Part shown: positions 14,716 through 25,015 of the stretch, piece after piece
Layout: each line of letters begins with the position of its first letter
Numbering within the stretch: position 1 is the stretch's first letter
Assembly (NCBI GenBank): GCA_903850745.1
Contig: CAINMH010000040.1
Location: 1-35,377 of the forward strand
DNA from: an uncultured bacterium
Lineage (GTDB): Bacteria; Actinomycetota; Actinomycetes; S36-B12
DNA length: 35,377 nucleotides
Direction of reading: 5' to 3'
The notes under the pieces: model-generated
What the model was told of the DNA's origin: nothing
What the model saw: only the letters and a program-made list of their open reading frames with translations
Database searches by the model: none
Program-made: the position numbers and the translations under genes

Positions 14716-15275
14716 CAGCGCAGGGCTGCAAGAACGCGAGCACTGACCTCGTCGATCTCGCCCATGCCGTCCACTTGTACTAAAAGTCCGCGATCGCGGT
14801 AGACGGCAGTGAGCGGAGCGGTCTGCTCTGCATAAACCTCTAGCCGGCGACGGATGACCTCTTCGGTGTCATCAGAACGTCCACTCGTCTGGGCACGAAG
14901 CAGTAGTCGCCCGACAACTTCATCTGTCACAACGGTGAGCTCGACAACTCGATCGATTTGCTGACCTGACTCAGCGAGCATGGCATCAAGTTCGGCCACC
15001 TGCTCGACTGTGCGGGGATAGCCATCGAGCAAGAAGCCCGCAGCACAGTCCGCATTCGCGATGCGATCACGCACCATCTCATTGGTCACACTGTCGGGCA
15101 CGTATTCGCCGGCATCCATGTAGCGCTTCGCTTCAATGCCTAATGCGGTGCCACCGCCCACATTTGCGCGGAACAGGTCACCAGTGGAGATGTGCGGAAC
15201 CCCAAGGGCCGTCGAGACAAGTTGAGCTTGCGTACCCTTGCCAGCTCCAGGCGGACCCATGAAGACGACTCTCAT
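14715..15275 (-). CDS. adk: Adenylate kinase (short form)
   Basis: Adk interconverts ATP, AMP and ADP. The P-loop is G-P-P-G-A-G-K-G-T near residues 7-15, the AMP site contains S-T-G-D-L-F-R, and F-L-L-D-G-Y-P-R-T matches the family signature. The protein is 186 residues because the LID is reduced to a short loop (Q-T-S-G-R-S-D-D-T) rather than a zinc-binding or extended LID, as in other actinobacteria. Its start overlaps the secY stop by four bases, and its stop overlaps the map start by one. Confidence 0.98.
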   Translation of the reverse strand: MRVVFMGPPGAGKGTQAQLVSTALGVPHISTGDLFRANVGGGTALGIEAKRYMDAGEYVPDSVTNEMVRDRIANADCAAGFLLDGYPRTVEQVAELDAMLAESGQQIDRVVELTVVTDEVVGRLLLRAQTSGRSDDTEEVIRRRLEVYAEQTAPLTAVYRDRGLLVQVDGMGEIDEVSARVLAALR

Positions 15276-16570
15276 CGCAGGAAGCCCTCGTAGCTACGTT
15301 GCTGCAATTGGGAATCGATCTGCTTCACCGTGTCGAGACCGACGCCGACCACAATCAGCAGGCTCGTGCCACCGAAGACGAACAGGTTGCCGATATCGAG
15401 CAGATTGAATGCCACCACGGGCATTACCGCGATGAGACCGAGATAAATCGAACCCGGGAACGTTAGACGATTGAGCACATAGGCGAGGTAGTCCGCGGTC
15501 GGCTTGCCCGCACGGATGCCCGGGATAAAGCCACCGTAGCTCTTCATGTTGTCAGCGACCTCGGTCGGATTAAAGGTGATCGACACGTAGAAGTAGCAGA
15601 AGAAGATGGTCAAGAAGAAGAAGATCCACAAGTAGGCCGAAGATGTTCCAGTGGAGAAGTTGGTCGCAATCCATTGCGCCCATTCCGACTGGCTGCCGGT
15701 CAACTGCACGATCAACGTGGGCAAGAACATTAAGGAGGAGGCGAAGATAACCGGGATGACGCCGGCCATATTTACCTTGAGCGGGATGTACGTCGAGGTT
15801 CCGCCGTACATCTTCCGACCGACCATCCTCTTGGCGTATTGCACCGGAATACGGCGCTGAGCCTGTTCGATGAAGACGATGAGCGCAATGACGAACAGCA
15901 CGATGACGATAGTTATTGCAAAGGTGAACCAGCCCTTGCTGCTCTGAACGTTCAAGAACGACTGCGGGATTTGCGCGATAATCGACGCGAAGATCAGGAT
16001 CGACATGCCGTTGCCGATGCCACGCTCGGTAACGAGCTCACCCAGCCACATGACCACTGCTGTGCCAGCAGTCATGACAATGACCATCGTCAAAATGACC
16101 CAGATGCCCTGATTGGGAATCAACTGCTCGTCGCAGCCTTGGAAGAGAGCGCCGGGTGTGCGAGCAAGGGAAAGGATCGCGGTCGACTGCAGGATCGCCA
16201 AACCGATGGTCAGGTAGCGCGTGTACTGCGTGATCTTCGCCTGACCGGACTGTCCTTCCTTCTTCAGCGCTTCAAGCCGTGGAATAACCACTGTGAGCAA
16301 CTGAATGATGATGCTCGCCGTGATGTACGGCATGATGCCGAGCGCAAAGACAGACAACTGCAAGAGCGCGCCACCGGAGAACAGGTTGACCAGGGCGTAG
16401 ATCGAGTTGTCTTGCACCACGTCGATGCATCGCTGGATAGCGGAGTAGTCAACGCCAGGAGTTGGCACAACGGAGCCCAGCCTGAAGAGCGCAATGACCC
16501 CGAGTGTGAACAGGATCTTTTTGCGCAGGTCAGGCGTACGGAACGCAGCGGCAAATGCGCCGAAGTTCAC
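15272..16570 (-). CDS. secY: Preprotein translocase subunit SecY
   Basis: SecY is the channel of the Sec translocon in the cytoplasmic membrane. About ten membrane helices are visible, with the N-terminal F-R-T-P-D-L-R-K-K-I-L-F-T, the plug region after helix one (V-P-T-P-G-V-D-Y) and the cytoplasmic segments with A-Q-R-R-I-P-V-Q-Y-A-K-R and G-I-R-A-G-K-P-T. I place the start at GTG 16568-16570, six bases after a perfect AAGGAGG, giving 432 residues beginning M-N-F-G-A-F. A longer frame opens with TTG at 16603 but would place the ribosome site inside the coding region. The gene is 43 bases after rplO with this start. Confidence 0.96.
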   Translation of the reverse strand: MNFGAFAAAFRTPDLRKKILFTLGVIALFRLGSVVPTPGVDYSAIQRCIDVVQDNSIYALVNLFSGGALLQLSVFALGIMPYITASIIIQLLTVVIPRLEALKKEGQSGQAKITQYTRYLTIGLAILQSTAILSLARTPGALFQGCDEQLIPNQGIWVILTMVIVMTAGTAVVMWLGELVTERGIGNGMSILIFASIIAQIPQSFLNVQSSKGWFTFAITIVIVLFVIALIVFIEQAQRRIPVQYAKRMVGRKMYGGTSTYIPLKVNMAGVIPVIFASSLMFLPTLIVQLTGSQSEWAQWIATNFSTGTSSAYLWIFFFLTIFFCYFYVSITFNPTEVADNMKSYGGFIPGIRAGKPTADYLAYVLNRLTFPGSIYLGLIAVMPVVAFNLLDIGNLFVFGGTSLLIVVGVGLDTVKQIDSQLQQRSYEGFLR

Positions 16571-16613
16571 TAGTGGCCTCCTTGGATCGTGGGACGGATT
16601 CAATCAGTTGGGG

Positions 16614-17054
16614 TCACCCCTTGCTGATTGAACCACCCGCCGCCTCGATCTTCGCCTTCGCCGAGTCGGAGAAAGCGGTGACGCTTACCTGAACTTTGAC
16701 CGCGATATCTCCGCGGCCGAGCACCTTCACCGGCTGGCCCTTGCGGACAGCGCCGGCGGCCACGAGGTCTGCGACCGTGATCACGCCACCATTGGGGAAC
16801 AGTGCCTCGATCGCGGAGACGTTGACTACCTGGAACACCACCTTGTTGGGAGGTGTGAAGCCACGGAGCTTGGGCAGACGCATGTGCATCGGCATCTGAC
16901 CGCCCTCAAAGCGCTCAGGGACCTGATAGCGCGCCTTCGTGCCCTTGGTGCCACGGCCAGAAGTCTTGCCCTTAGATGCCTCGCCACGGCCCTTGCGGGT
17001 GCGCTCGGTCTTGGCGCCGGGTGCCGGTCGCAGGTGATGAACCTTCAGTGCCAT
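16614..17054 (-). CDS. rplO: 50S ribosomal protein L15
   Basis: uL15 is an early assembly protein that reaches into 23S rRNA. The 146-residue protein begins [14 protein letters not shown], has the extended basic Gly-rich arm ([19 protein letters not shown]) and the globular C-terminus. An upstream in-frame extension overlapping rpmD is rejected because M-A-L-K-V starts the canonical family sequence. It begins one base after the rpmD stop. Confidence 0.97.
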   Translation of the reverse strand: MALKVHHLRPAPGAKTERTRKGRGEASKGKTSGRGTKGTKARYQVPERFEGGQMPMHMRLPKLRGFTPPNKVVFQVVNVSAIEALFPNGGVITVADLVAAGAVRKGQPVKVLGRGDIAVKVQVSVTAFSDSAKAKIEAAGGSISKG

Positions 17055-17055
17055 G

Positions 17056-17238
17056 TCAGTCGACCTCCTCAACAGCGACCAGGTGCGACACAGTAGAAAC
17101 CATGCCACGGATCTCCGGTCGGTCTTCCTTCACAACAGTGTCGCCAATGCGCTTAAGTCCGAGACTACGCAACGTGTCGCGCTGGGAGGACGTGCCCCCG
17201 ATCTTGGACTTGCGCTGGGTGACCTTCAGACGTCCCAT
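17056..17238 (-). CDS. rpmD: 50S ribosomal protein L30
   Basis: uL30 is a 60-residue ferredoxin-like-fold protein on the large subunit. It reads [27 protein letters not shown] and V-S-H-L-V-A-V-E-E, matching the bacterial short form. The ATG shares one base with the rpsE stop (TGATG); a GTG one codon upstream is possible. The canonical order rpsE-rpmD-rplO supports the call. Confidence 0.96.
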   Translation of the reverse strand: MGRLKVTQRKSKIGGTSSQRDTLRSLGLKRIGDTVVKEDRPEIRGMVSTVSHLVAVEEVD

Positions 17239-17840
17239 CACGAACCTCCTGCTGCGCGAGCGCGAAGCAGTGCAGCAGGTGCCACGTCTTCGAGCGGAAG
17301 GCCACGGCGAGCCGCCACAGCCTCAGGGCGCTCAAGGAGCTTCAGTGCTGCGACCGTCGCGTGAACGACGTTGATCGCGTTGTCGGAGCCAAGCGACTTC
17401 GACAAAACGTCATGAATGCCAGCACACTCCAGTACTGCACGAACCGGTCCACCGGCGATAACGCCGGTACCGGGAGCGGCCGGGCGGAGCATGACTACGC
17501 CAGCTGCTGCCTCACCTGTGATGGGGTGAGGAATCGTGCCCTGAATGCGCGGCACCTTGAAGAAATTCTTCTTGGCTTCCTCGACACCCTTGGCGATAGC
17601 CGCGGGCACCTCTTTGGCCTTGCCGTAGCCGACACCGACCGAACCATCGCCATCGCCGACCACCACGAGAGCAGTGAACGAGAAACGACGGCCGCCCTGC
17701 ACGACCTTGGACACGCGGTTGATCGCTACTACGCGCTCAATGAATGCTGACTTCTCCTCGCGGGGTGCGCGCTCACGGCGCTCCCGCTTATCGGAGCCGC
17801 CGCCGCCGGCACTGCCGCCACGACGCTGGGTTGATGCCAC
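17238..17840 (-). CDS. rpsE: 30S ribosomal protein S5
   Basis: uS5 lies at the mRNA entry site and affects decoding fidelity. The 200-residue protein has a low-complexity N-terminus (Gly-rich then [11 protein letters not shown]) before the double-stranded RNA-binding-like domain ([18 protein letters not shown]) and the C-terminal domain with [15 protein letters not shown]. The basic N-terminal extension is typical of actinobacterial S5. It lies 9 bases after rplR. Confidence 0.97.
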   Translation of the reverse strand: MASTQRRGGSAGGGGSDKRERRERAPREEKSAFIERVVAINRVSKVVQGGRRFSFTALVVVGDGDGSVGVGYGKAKEVPAAIAKGVEEAKKNFFKVPRIQGTIPHPITGEAAAGVVMLRPAAPGTGVIAGGPVRAVLECAGIHDVLSKSLGSDNAINVVHATVAALKLLERPEAVAARRGLPLEDVAPAALLRARAAGGS

Positions 17841-17849
17841 AAGTTCCTC

Positions 17850-18230
17850 CTAGAACTCTAGGCCGCCCTCGCGGGCGCCCTCCGCCAAGGCCGCGACGCG
17901 ACCGTGATACTTGTTGCCACCACGGTCGAAGACCACAGCGGAGACGCCTGCCTGCTTGGCGCGATTAGCAACGAGCTCGCCAACACGGCGGGCGCGAGCG
18001 GTCTTGTCGCCTGACAACCCTCGGATATCGCCTTCCATAGTGGAAGCCGATGCGAGAGTCTTGCCGACCGTGTCGTCGACGACCTGCACGACCAAGTGGC
18101 GGGCAGATCGCGTGACGACGAGACGGGGACGCAGTGTTGTGCCGGTAACCCTCTTGCGGACGCGAAGGTGGCGACGACGACGTGCGACCGAAGTCGAACC
18201 CTTGACAATTTTCGGGGCGAAGGAACTCAC
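17850..18230 (-). CDS. rplR: 50S ribosomal protein L18
   Basis: uL18 binds 5S rRNA together with L5. The 126-residue protein has [33 protein letters not shown] and the C-terminal [24 protein letters not shown] signature. It overlaps rplF by four bases (ATGA) and is followed by rpsE after nine bases. Confidence 0.97.
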   Translation of the reverse strand: MSSFAPKIVKGSTSVARRRRHLRVRKRVTGTTLRPRLVVTRSARHLVVQVVDDTVGKTLASASTMEGDIRGLSGDKTARARRVGELVANRAKQAGVSAVVFDRGGNKYHGRVAALAEGAREGGLEF

Positions 18231-18766
18231 TTCTTGCCCGCCTTTCCAGCCTTGCGACGGATGACTTCACCCTCGTAGCGCACACCCTTGCCCTTGTAGG
18301 GGTCAGGCTTACGCAACTTACGGATGTTCGCGGCGACTTCGCCGACCTGCTGCTTGTCGATGCCCTGGACCTTGAACTTGGTCGGGGTCTCGACTGCGAA
18401 CGCGATGCCCTCCGGCGCCGTTACAACTACCGGGTGGCTGAAACCAAGAGCGAACTCAAGGTCCTGCCCCTTGGCAGCGACGCGATAACCGGTGCCCACG
18501 ATCTCGAGGGTCTTTTCGTAGCCCTGCGTAACACCGAGCACCATGTTTGCGACCAACGTACGAGTCAGCCCATGACGCGAGCGTGAATCACGCTCGTCGT
18601 TGGGGCGCTCAACATAGAGCGTGCCGTTGTCGTTGCGCACGATGATCGGTGTGACGATCGTGTGGGCCAATGTGCCCTTCGGGCCTTTGACTGTCAGATC
18701 AGAGCCATCGATGATGACCTCAACGCCGCTGGGAACGGGGATGGGAAGACGTCCAATACGTGACAT
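18227..18766 (-). CDS. rplF: 50S ribosomal protein L6
   Basis: uL6 contacts the sarcin-ricin loop region and the factor-binding site. The 179-residue protein shows two similar domains: [23 protein letters not shown], and in the second half the signature [11 protein letters not shown]. Standard length. It begins nine bases after rpsH and overlaps rplR by four bases. Confidence 0.97.
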   Translation of the reverse strand: MSRIGRLPIPVPSGVEVIIDGSDLTVKGPKGTLAHTIVTPIIVRNDNGTLYVERPNDERDSRSRHGLTRTLVANMVLGVTQGYEKTLEIVGTGYRVAAKGQDLEFALGFSHPVVVTAPEGIAFAVETPTKFKVQGIDKQQVGEVAANIRKLRKPDPYKGKGVRYEGEVIRRKAGKAGKK

Positions 18767-18775
18767 GGCGGCCTC

Positions 18776-19180
18776 CTACCAGACGTAGGCGAGGACTTCC
18801 CCACCCACGCCCTTCTTTGCAGCCTCACGGTCGGTCAGCAGACCGGAGGAAGTGGACAGGATCGCGATGCCAAGGCCGCCGAGGACTCGCGGGAGTCCGG
18901 TGCTCTTGGCATATACACGAAGACCAGGCTTCGATACACGGCGAATGCCAGCGATCGAACGCTCGCGGCTCGGGCCGTACTTGAGGTGCAGCTGCAGGTT
19001 CTTGCCTACCTCGGCATCCTCAACGCTCCACGAAGCGATGTAACCCTGCTGCTTCAAGATCTCGGCGATGCTCGCCTTGATCTTGGAAAACGGCATGATG
19101 ACATCGTCGTGATACGCCGAGTTGGCGTTGCGCAGACGCGTAAGCATGTCTGCGATCGGGTCGGTCATGGTCATGGCCAT
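18776..19180 (-). CDS. rpsH: 30S ribosomal protein S8
   Basis: uS8 binds the central domain of 16S rRNA; in E. coli it represses the spc operon. The protein carries [16 protein letters not shown] near the start and the family signature [13 protein letters not shown] near the C-terminus. Three in-frame ATG codons lie within the first five positions (19180, 19174, 19168). GAAAGG upstream is four bases from the first and ten from the second, so the exact start is uncertain by two codons. Confidence 0.96.
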   Translation of the reverse strand: MAMTMTDPIADMLTRLRNANSAYHDDVIMPFSKIKASIAEILKQQGYIASWSVEDAEVGKNLQLHLKYGPSRERSIAGIRRVSKPGLRVYAKSTGLPRVLGGLGIAILSTSSGLLTDREAAKKGVGGEVLAYVW

Positions 19181-19232
19181 CGGGCCTTTCTGCCGCGGTT
19201 TCCGTTAGGGACCTACGGCAATAGTTTTGGAA

Positions 19233-19418
19233 TTACCAGCTGCTCTTAGTGACACCGGGAAGCTCGCCTGCGTGCGCCATCTCGCGCACACAGATACGGC
19301 AGAGCCCGAACTTGCGGTACACCGCGTGCGGACGACCGCATCGGGTGCATCGTGTATAACCGCGCACCTTGAACTTCGGTGTGCGCTTCTGCTTCTCGAC
19401 CAGGGCCTTTTTTGCCAC
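19233..19418 (-). CDS. rpsN: 30S ribosomal protein S14, type Z (zinc-binding)
   Basis: The 61-residue protein is the short zinc-dependent uS14: [10 protein letters not shown], then a C-x2-C pair in [13 protein letters not shown] and a second C-x2-C in [11 protein letters not shown], ending G-V-T-K-S-S-W. It sits in the head of the 30S subunit. Location between rplE and rpsH is canonical. If a zinc-independent paralogue exists it is outside this window. Confidence 0.97.
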   Translation of the reverse strand: MAKKALVEKQKRTPKFKVRGYTRCTRCGRPHAVYRKFGLCRICVREMAHAGELPGVTKSSW

Positions 19419-19419
19419 G

Positions 19420-19989
19420 TCAGTTCTCCTTGAACGGGAATCCGAGGAGGCGAAGCAATTCGCGGCCCTCCTGATCGGTCTTGGCGGTAGTCACGAGAGT
19501 GATGTCCATGCCACGGACGCGGTCAACCTTGTCCTGATCGATCTCGGGGAACATTGCCTGCTCCGTGAGACCGAAGGTGTAGTTGCCGTTGCCGTCGAAC
19601 TGCTTGGGTGACAGCCCGCGGAAGTCACGGATACGCGGAAGCGCAACGGACAAGAGACGATCCAGGAACTCCCACATGCGATCGCCACGAAGAGTCACGT
19701 GGGCACCGATGGGCATTCCTTCGCGCAGCTTGAACTGGGCGATGGACAGGCGCGCCTTCGTCACGATCGGCTTCTGACCAGTGATGTCAGTGAGATCGCG
19801 GATCGCACCCTCGATCAACTTAGAGTCGCGAGCCGCCTCACCGACGCCCATGTTGACGACGATCTTGACTACGCCAGGCACCTGCATGACATTCGCGTAT
19901 TCGAACTCGGTGCGAAGCGCGCCGATGATCTCCTCGCGGTAACGAGTCTTTAGACGCGGAACCACGCGCGTCTCTGAAACAGCGGTCAT
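19420..19989 (-). CDS. rplE: 50S ribosomal protein L5
   Basis: uL5 binds 5S rRNA and forms an inter-subunit bridge to S13. The 189-residue protein has [27 protein letters not shown], and [15 protein letters not shown], all characteristic. The start overlaps the rplX stop by four bases and the stop is one base before rpsN. Confidence 0.97.
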   Translation of the reverse strand: MTAVSETRVVPRLKTRYREEIIGALRTEFEYANVMQVPGVVKIVVNMGVGEAARDSKLIEGAIRDLTDITGQKPIVTKARLSIAQFKLREGMPIGAHVTLRGDRMWEFLDRLLSVALPRIRDFRGLSPKQFDGNGNYTFGLTEQAMFPEIDQDKVDRVRGMDITLVTTAKTDQEGRELLRLLGFPFKEN

Positions 19990-20351
19990 GACAGATCCTT
20001 ACCGGTGCGCTTGGACACGCGAACATTGCGCGTTGCGGAGTACGTGGTGCCGTCGGGACGACGCTTCTCAACAGTCTCCGTGCGGCTACCAATGCGAGTC
20101 GGGCGACCATCATCTGGATCGACGACCATCACGTTGGAGACATGAATCGAAGCCTCGGTGGTGATGATGCCGCCAGTCTTGGCGCCGCGGTTGTTCTGGC
20201 CGACCTTGGTGTGCTTCTTGATGCGATTGACGCCCTCGACGAGGATGCGATCGGCCTCCGGAATCACCTCAATGACCTTGCCCTTAACGCCACGGTCCTT
20301 GCCAGTGATGACCTGAACGGTGTCGCCCTTTTTAATGCGAATGCGAGCCAT
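19986..20351 (-). CDS. rplX: 50S ribosomal protein L24
   Basis: uL24 is an assembly initiator near the exit tunnel. The 121-residue protein opens with a KOW motif ([21 protein letters not shown]) followed by [10 protein letters not shown]. It is slightly longer than the E. coli protein because of a basic C-terminal part ([11 protein letters not shown]). It follows rplN after two bases and overlaps rplE. Confidence 0.97.
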   Translation of the reverse strand: MARIRIKKGDTVQVITGKDRGVKGKVIEVIPEADRILVEGVNRIKKHTKVGQNNRGAKTGGIITTEASIHVSNVMVVDPDDGRPTRIGSRTETVEKRRPDGTTYSATRNVRVSKRTGKDLS

Positions 20352-20353
20352 GG

Positions 20354-20722
20354 TTACAGCACCTCCGGTGCCAGAGAGATGATCTTCATGAAGCGCTTCT
20401 CGCGAAGCTCACGGCCGACTGGCCCGAAGATACGAGTGCCGCGCGGTTCTCCATCACCCTTAAGGATGACGGCCGCGTTCTCGTCGAAGCGGATGTAGGA
20501 GCCGTCCGCACGACGACGGGCCTTACGGGTACGAACGATGACGGCCTTGACCACATCGCCCTTCTTGACACCCGCGCCGGGGATGGCGTCCTTCACCGTA
20601 GCGACGATGATGTCGCCAATTCCGGCGTAGCGACGCCCCGATCCGCCGAGAACCCGGATGCAGAGCAGTTCCTTAGCTCCGGTGTTGTCGGCGACACGAA
20701 GTCGCGACTCCTGCTGAATCAC
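20354..20722 (-). CDS. rplN: 50S ribosomal protein L14
   Basis: uL14 contacts helix 44 of 16S rRNA in an inter-subunit bridge and is a binding site of the silencing factor RsfS. The 122-residue protein has [16 protein letters not shown] and the signature [24 protein letters not shown]. Length is exactly that of the family. It is separated from rpsQ by 40 bases with no obvious structure. Confidence 0.98.
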   Translation of the reverse strand: MIQQESRLRVADNTGAKELLCIRVLGGSGRRYAGIGDIIVATVKDAIPGAGVKKGDVVKAVIVRTRKARRRADGSYIRFDENAAVILKGDGEPRGTRIFGPVGRELREKRFMKIISLAPEVL

Positions 20723-20762
20723 TTCAATCTCCTACCGATCACGGCACCCGTATGGGTGTCGC

Positions 20763-21026
20763 CTACTTGGCCTTCTCGAGGATTTCGACCACGCGCCAGC
20801 GCTTGGTCGCAGAAAGGGGACGCGTCTCCATGAGAAGAACGCGATCGCCGATTCCGCACGAGTTCTGCTCGTCGTGCGCCTTCAACTTGCTCGTACGACG
20901 GACAACCTTGCCGTACAGCGGATGCTTGAAGCGGTCTTCGACCGCCACAACAACTGTCTTGTCCATCTTGTCGCTGACCACGAGGCCCTCACGGACCTTG
21001 CGATCGCCACGCTGCTCGTTGCTCAT
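20763..21026 (-). CDS. rpsQ: 30S ribosomal protein S17
   Basis: uS17 is a primary 16S rRNA-binding OB-fold protein. The 87-residue sequence has [22 protein letters not shown] and [13 protein letters not shown], then [14 protein letters not shown]. The start overlaps the rpmC stop by four bases, as in many S10 clusters. Confidence 0.97.
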   Translation of the reverse strand: MSNEQRGDRKVREGLVVSDKMDKTVVVAVEDRFKHPLYGKVVRRTSKLKAHDEQNSCGIGDRVLLMETRPLSATKRWRVVEILEKAK

Positions 21027-21265
21027 GCCGCACCCTCCGCTGCGTCAGTGTCAAGCGGGGTGATGCCCAGCTCGCGCTCACGCATGATCGTGTAGAGCCG
21101 CGCGATGTCCTTGCGGACCGCGCGCAGACGTCCGTGGTTCTCGAGCTGACCGGTCGCGCCCTGGAAGCGGAGGTTGAACAGCTCCTCCTTGCACTCCTTC
21201 AGACGCTCCACCAGCGACTCGTCGTCGAGGTTGCGTAACTCTGTCGCTGAGGTACCCGCGGCCAT
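21023..21265 (-). CDS. rpmC: 50S ribosomal protein L29
   Basis: uL29 lies at the exit tunnel and helps recruit trigger factor and SRP. The 80-residue protein shows the two-helix core [15 protein letters not shown] and [19 protein letters not shown] with R-K-D-I-A-R. A longer frame running upstream into rplP is rejected in favour of ATG 21263-21265, which shares one base with the rplP stop. The C-terminal D-T-D-A-A-E-G-A-A tail is an acidic extension. Confidence 0.96.
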   Translation of the reverse strand: MAAGTSATELRNLDDESLVERLKECKEELFNLRFQGATGQLENHGRLRAVRKDIARLYTIMRERELGITPLDTDAAEGAA

Positions 21266-21687
21266 CAGTCCTCCACCGATTCCTCGCGCCGCACGATGCG
21301 GCACTTCATGGGCAGCTTGTGCATCGCACGCTGCAGGGCCTCCAGCGCCGTTTTTTCGTTCGGGTATGACAACTCGAACATGACACGGCCTGGCTTTACG
21401 TTGGCGACCCACCACTCCGGTGAACCCTTGCCGGAACCCATACGGGTCTCAGCAGGCTTCTTGGTGAGCGGACGGTCGGGGTAGATGTTGATCCACACCT
21501 TGCCGCCACGCTTAATGTGACGAGTCATTGCGATACGAGCCGACTCAATCTGTCGGTTCGTGACATATGCGGGTTCAAGCGCCTGCAGCCCGTAGGTGCC
21601 AAAAGTCACCTTCGTGCCACCCTTTGCAGCGCCGCTGCGATTGGGGTGGTGCTGCTTGCGGTGCTTCACCTTGCGTGGAATCAGCAT
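21265..21687 (-). CDS. rplP: 50S ribosomal protein L16
   Basis: uL16 organises the A site of the large subunit. The 140-residue protein begins [15 protein letters not shown] and contains [25 protein letters not shown] and V-K-P-G-R-V-M-F-E, all diagnostic. It starts three bases after rpsC. Confidence 0.98.
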   Translation of the reverse strand: MLIPRKVKHRKQHHPNRSGAAKGGTKVTFGTYGLQALEPAYVTNRQIESARIAMTRHIKRGGKVWINIYPDRPLTKKPAETRMGSGKGSPEWWVANVKPGRVMFELSYPNEKTALEALQRAMHKLPMKCRIVRREESVED

Positions 21688-21690
21688 CAG

Positions 21691-22473
21691 TTATGCCTCG
21701 CTTCCGACAGCATCTTCGGACACCGCGACAGGCGCGCCATCTGCACCGGCCATCGGACGACGGCCACGCTCTGGCGCGCGACGAGGCGCACCAAGACGTG
21801 CTGCAGCAGCGGCTGCCTCGCGCTCAGACCGGGTACCAAGAGCCTCGCCCTTGTAGATCCAGACCTTCACGCCGATGCGACCGAAAGTGGTGCGGGCCTC
21901 GTAGAAGCCATAGTCAATGTCTGCGCGAAGCGTATGCAAAGGCACGCGTCCTTCACGATAGAACTCCCGGCGACTCATCTCAGCGCCGCCGAGACGACCG
22001 GAGACCTGCACGCGGATGCCCTTAGCGCCACCCTTCATCGCACTCTGCATTGACTTGCGCATCGCACGACGGAAGGAAACTCGGCTCGAGAGCTGCTCAG
22101 CAACACCCTGAGCGACGAGTTGCGCGTCAATCTCGGCGTTCTTGACCTCAAGGATGTTCAGCTGCACCTGCTTGCCAGTGAGCTTCTCAAGATCGCCACG
22201 GATGCGGTCGGCCTCTTGGCCGCGGCGTCCGATGACGATGCCAGGACGGGCAGTGTGAATGTCGACGCGTACACGATCACGCGTGCGCTCGATCTCCACC
22301 TTGCTGATGCCAGCGCGCTCCATGCCCTTGGAGAGCAGTCGGCGGACCGCCACGTCCTCTTCGACATAGTCGCGGTACCGCTGACCCGTCTTCGAGCTGT
22401 CAGCAAACCAACGCGACGTGAAGTCGGTGGTAATGCCCAGACGAAAACCGTGTGGATTGACCTTCTGACCCAT
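21691..22473 (-). CDS. rpsC: 30S ribosomal protein S3
   Basis: uS3 lines the mRNA entry tunnel. The 260-residue protein begins [14 protein letters not shown] and has a KH domain with the G-R-R-G loop ([12 protein letters not shown]). The C-terminal domain includes [18 protein letters not shown] tail of about 45 residues rich in Ala, Arg and Gly is an actinobacterial-style extension. The longer frame to 22530 is rejected because M-G-Q-K-V-N-P is the conserved start. Confidence 0.97.
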   Translation of the reverse strand: MGQKVNPHGFRLGITTDFTSRWFADSSKTGQRYRDYVEEDVAVRRLLSKGMERAGISKVEIERTRDRVRVDIHTARPGIVIGRRGQEADRIRGDLEKLTGKQVQLNILEVKNAEIDAQLVAQGVAEQLSSRVSFRRAMRKSMQSAMKGGAKGIRVQVSGRLGGAEMSRREFYREGRVPLHTLRADIDYGFYEARTTFGRIGVKVWIYKGEALGTRSEREAAAAAARLGAPRRAPERGRRPMAGADGAPVAVSEDAVGSEA

Positions 22474-22480
22474 GCTCAGA

Positions 22481-22843
22481 TCACCTCTTCTTCCCGGCCG
22501 CTGTCGTTTCCGAGCGAGACTCGAGAACAACGGTGATGTGGCTGGTGCGCTTGCGGATTCGGAATGCGCGCCCCTGTGCTCGGGGACGAAACCGCTTCAT
22601 AGTCGGACCCTCGTCGACGAACGCCTCACTGACGAACAGTGACTGGGGATCGAGATTGTGGTTATTGGTCGCGTTGGCGATGGCGCTATCGAGCACCTTG
22701 CCAACGGGCTCGCTCGCAGCCTGCGGCGCGAACCGCAACACTGCCTGAGCGTCAGACGCCGGCAACCCACGAATGAGGTCCACCACACGGCGGGCCTTCA
22801 TGGGCGTGACGCGCACGAATCGCGCCTGAGCCCTGGCTTCCAT
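22481..22843 (-). CDS. rplV: 50S ribosomal protein L22
   Basis: uL22 has a long beta-hairpin that lines the nascent-chain tunnel. The 120-residue protein has [20 protein letters not shown], the [17 protein letters not shown] tip and the expected length. No insertions are seen in the macrolide-resistance hairpin. It is 44 bases after rpsS and seven before rpsC. Confidence 0.97.
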   Translation of the reverse strand: MEARAQARFVRVTPMKARRVVDLIRGLPASDAQAVLRFAPQAASEPVGKVLDSAIANATNNHNLDPQSLFVSEAFVDEGPTMKRFRPRAQGRAFRIRKRTSHITVVLESRSETTAAGKKR

Positions 22844-22887
22844 TGATACCCCTTGCTTAGTCGTTTGTCTGTCGAGAGAGCGATGCG

Positions 22888-23169
22888 CTACTTGCGCTTC
22901 GCCTTCCGGTCATCCTTGACGTGACCCTTGAAGGTCCGCGTCGGTGCGAACTCGCCGAGCTTGTGGCCGACCATGTTCTCGGTCACGAAGACCGGGACAT
23001 GCTTGCGGCCGTCATGCACGGCGATGGTGTGGCCGAGCATCGCCGGAATGATCATGGAACGACGCGACCACGTCTTTATGACGTTGTGCGTTTCCTTCTC
23101 ATTCTGGTCATCGACCTTCTTGAGCAGGTGACCGTCAACAAACGGACCCTTCTTAAGACTACGAGGCAT
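22888..23169 (-). CDS. rpsS: 30S ribosomal protein S19
   Basis: uS19 pairs with S13 in the 30S head. The 93-residue protein begins [12 protein letters not shown] and contains the signature [22 protein letters not shown] with [12 protein letters not shown]. It starts 12 bases after rplB. Confidence 0.98.
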   Translation of the reverse strand: MPRSLKKGPFVDGHLLKKVDDQNEKETHNVIKTWSRRSMIIPAMLGHTIAVHDGRKHVPVFVTENMVGHKLGEFAPTRTFKGHVKDDRKAKRK

Positions 23170-23181
23170 GCTCTACTTCCC

Positions 23182-24018
23182 TCAGCGCTTCTTGCCGGTC
23201 TTGCGGCGGCGGACGATGAACTTGTCGCTGGCCTTGTTGGCCTTGCGGGTACGGCCCTCTGGCTTGCCATTCGGGTTGACCGGATGACGACCACCGGAGG
23301 TCTTGCCTTCGCCACCACCATGCGGATGGTCGACCGGGTTCATGGCCACGCCACGGACCGTCGGACGACGGCCCTTCCAGCGCATACGTCCGGCCTTGCC
23401 CCAGTTGATATTGGACTGCTCGGCGTTGCCCACTTCGCCGACGGTCGCGCGTGCGCGCACATCGACGTTGCGGATTTCGCCACTTGGCATACGCAACTGC
23501 GCGTAGGGGCCGTCTTTGGCCACGAGCTGCACACTCGAGCCAGCTGATCGTGCGATCTTCGCGCCGCCACCGGGACGCAGCTCCACAGCGTGGATGACTG
23601 TACCGACGGGGATGTTGCGCAGCGGAAGATTGTTGCCCGGCTTGATATCGGCCGCAGGGCCAGTCTCAATTCGGTCGCCCTGGCGGAGTTTGGCCGGGGC
23701 AATGATGTAGCGCTTCTCGCCATCGGCGAAATGCAGCAATGCGATGCGCGCGGTGCGGTTGGGGTCGTACTCGATGTGAGCGACCTTGGCGGGCACGCCA
23801 TCCTTGTCTGCACGACGGAAATCAATCATGCGATAGGCGCGCTTGTGTCCGCCACCTTGGTGACGTGCCGTCACACGACCGGCGTTGTTGCGGCCGCCCT
23901 TACTGATGAGCGGCTTCACCAGGGACTTCTCCGGTGTGGACCGCGTGAGCTCGACAAAGTCGGCCACGCTCGAGCCACGACGGCCCGGCGTTGTCGGCTT
24001 GTACTTACGGATACCCAT
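23182..24018 (-). CDS. rplB: 50S ribosomal protein L2
   Basis: uL2 is needed for subunit association and peptidyl-transferase function. The 278-residue protein has the OB-like and SH3-like domains and the conserved C-terminal loop [13 protein letters not shown], whose His is the residue important for activity in E. coli. It ends in the basic tail [12 protein letters not shown]. Standard length, no anomalies. Confidence 0.98.
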   Translation of the reverse strand: MGIRKYKPTTPGRRGSSVADFVELTRSTPEKSLVKPLISKGGRNNAGRVTARHQGGGHKRAYRMIDFRRADKDGVPAKVAHIEYDPNRTARIALLHFADGEKRYIIAPAKLRQGDRIETGPAADIKPGNNLPLRNIPVGTVIHAVELRPGGGAKIARSAGSSVQLVAKDGPYAQLRMPSGEIRNVDVRARATVGEVGNAEQSNINWGKAGRMRWKGRRPTVRGVAMNPVDHPHGGGEGKTSGGRHPVNPNGKPEGRTRKANKASDKFIVRRRKTGKKR

Positions 24019-24044
24019 GGTCTACTTCCTCATTCCTGCGCCGG

Positions 24045-24344
24045 TCAGCTGACCGGGCCTCCGAAGATGTCGATGCGATCGCCCTGGACAACCGAGACGA
24101 TGGCGCGCTTGGTGGCATTGCGACGCCCGAAGCCAGCACGAGTGCGGATGCGCTTGCCCTCACGGTTCATGGTGTTGACCGAAAGAACACGAACGCCAAA
24201 CACCTGCTCGACGGCGATCTTGATCTGCGTCTTGTTCGCGCTCGGCGACACCAAGAAGGTGTACTTGTTCTCGTCGAGGAGCCCGTAGCTCTTCTCAGAG
24301 ATGACCGGAGCGATCAGGATGTCGCGGGGATCGGCGATTCTCAT
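24045..24344 (-). CDS. rplW: 50S ribosomal protein L23
   Basis: uL23 sits at the tunnel exit and docks trigger factor and SRP. The 99-residue protein shows [36 protein letters not shown] and the [11 protein letters not shown] stretch. The start overlaps the rplD stop by four bases. Confidence 0.97.
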   Translation of the reverse strand: MRIADPRDILIAPVISEKSYGLLDENKYTFLVSPSANKTQIKIAVEQVFGVRVLSVNTMNREGKRIRTRAGFGRRNATKRAIVSVVQGDRIDIFGGPVS

Positions 24345-25015
24345 GCGCCTGCCTCACTCTCAGTGGCAATAGCCTTTGCGCCGCGACCCTTGGCTGGGCC
24401 AGAGGTGAACGAATCGAACGCCTCCTGCGTGAACACAACGTCGTCAGCGACGAGCACGTCATAGGTGTTGAGCTGGCCGGTCGTCACCACGTGAACAGAT
24501 GCAATATTGCGCAAGCTCAGCTGTGCGACGACGTCTTCGTATTCGACAACAACCAGCAACTTGGGACGGGTGCTCAGTGTCGCGAGCAGCGCGAGAACCG
24601 CCTTGGTCGATGGCGTCTCTCCAGTCACCAACTCAGAAACGATGTGAACGCGACCGTCACGGGCGCGATCCGACAACGCACCGCGAAGTGCCGCTGCCTT
24701 CATTTTCTTGGGGGTGCGCTGGTCGTAGCTGCGCGGGGTCGGGCCATGGACAACGCCACCACCAACAAACTGCGGTGCACGCGTCGAGCCCTGACGGGCA
24801 CGGCCGGTGCCCTTCTGCTTGTACGGCTTGCGGCCACCACCACGGACTTCTCCGCGCGACTTAGTGTCATGGGTGCCCTGGCGAGCCGCCGCAAGCTGCG
24901 CGACAACAACCTGATGCATCAAAGGGATGTTGACCTGAACGTCAAAGATCTCTGCAGGAAGTTCGACTTTGCCGACTGCCTTGCCCTTGGAGTCAATTAC
25001 CTCAACAGTTGTCAT
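24341..25015 (-). CDS. rplD: 50S ribosomal protein L4
   Basis: uL4 helps form the tunnel constriction and in E. coli autoregulates the S10 operon. The 224-residue protein has the basic loop [28 protein letters not shown] and [11 protein letters not shown] at 25013-25015 overlaps the rplC stop by four bases. The longer frame upstream is rejected because it runs through rplC. The C-terminus carries a short Ala/Glu tail. Confidence 0.97.
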   Translation of the reverse strand: MTTVEVIDSKGKAVGKVELPAEIFDVQVNIPLMHQVVVAQLAAARQGTHDTKSRGEVRGGGRKPYKQKGTGRARQGSTRAPQFVGGGVVHGPTPRSYDQRTPKKMKAAALRGALSDRARDGRVHIVSELVTGETPSTKAVLALLATLSTRPKLLVVVEYEDVVAQLSLRNIASVHVVTTGQLNTYDVLVADDVVFTQEAFDSFTSGPAKGRGAKAIATESEAGA

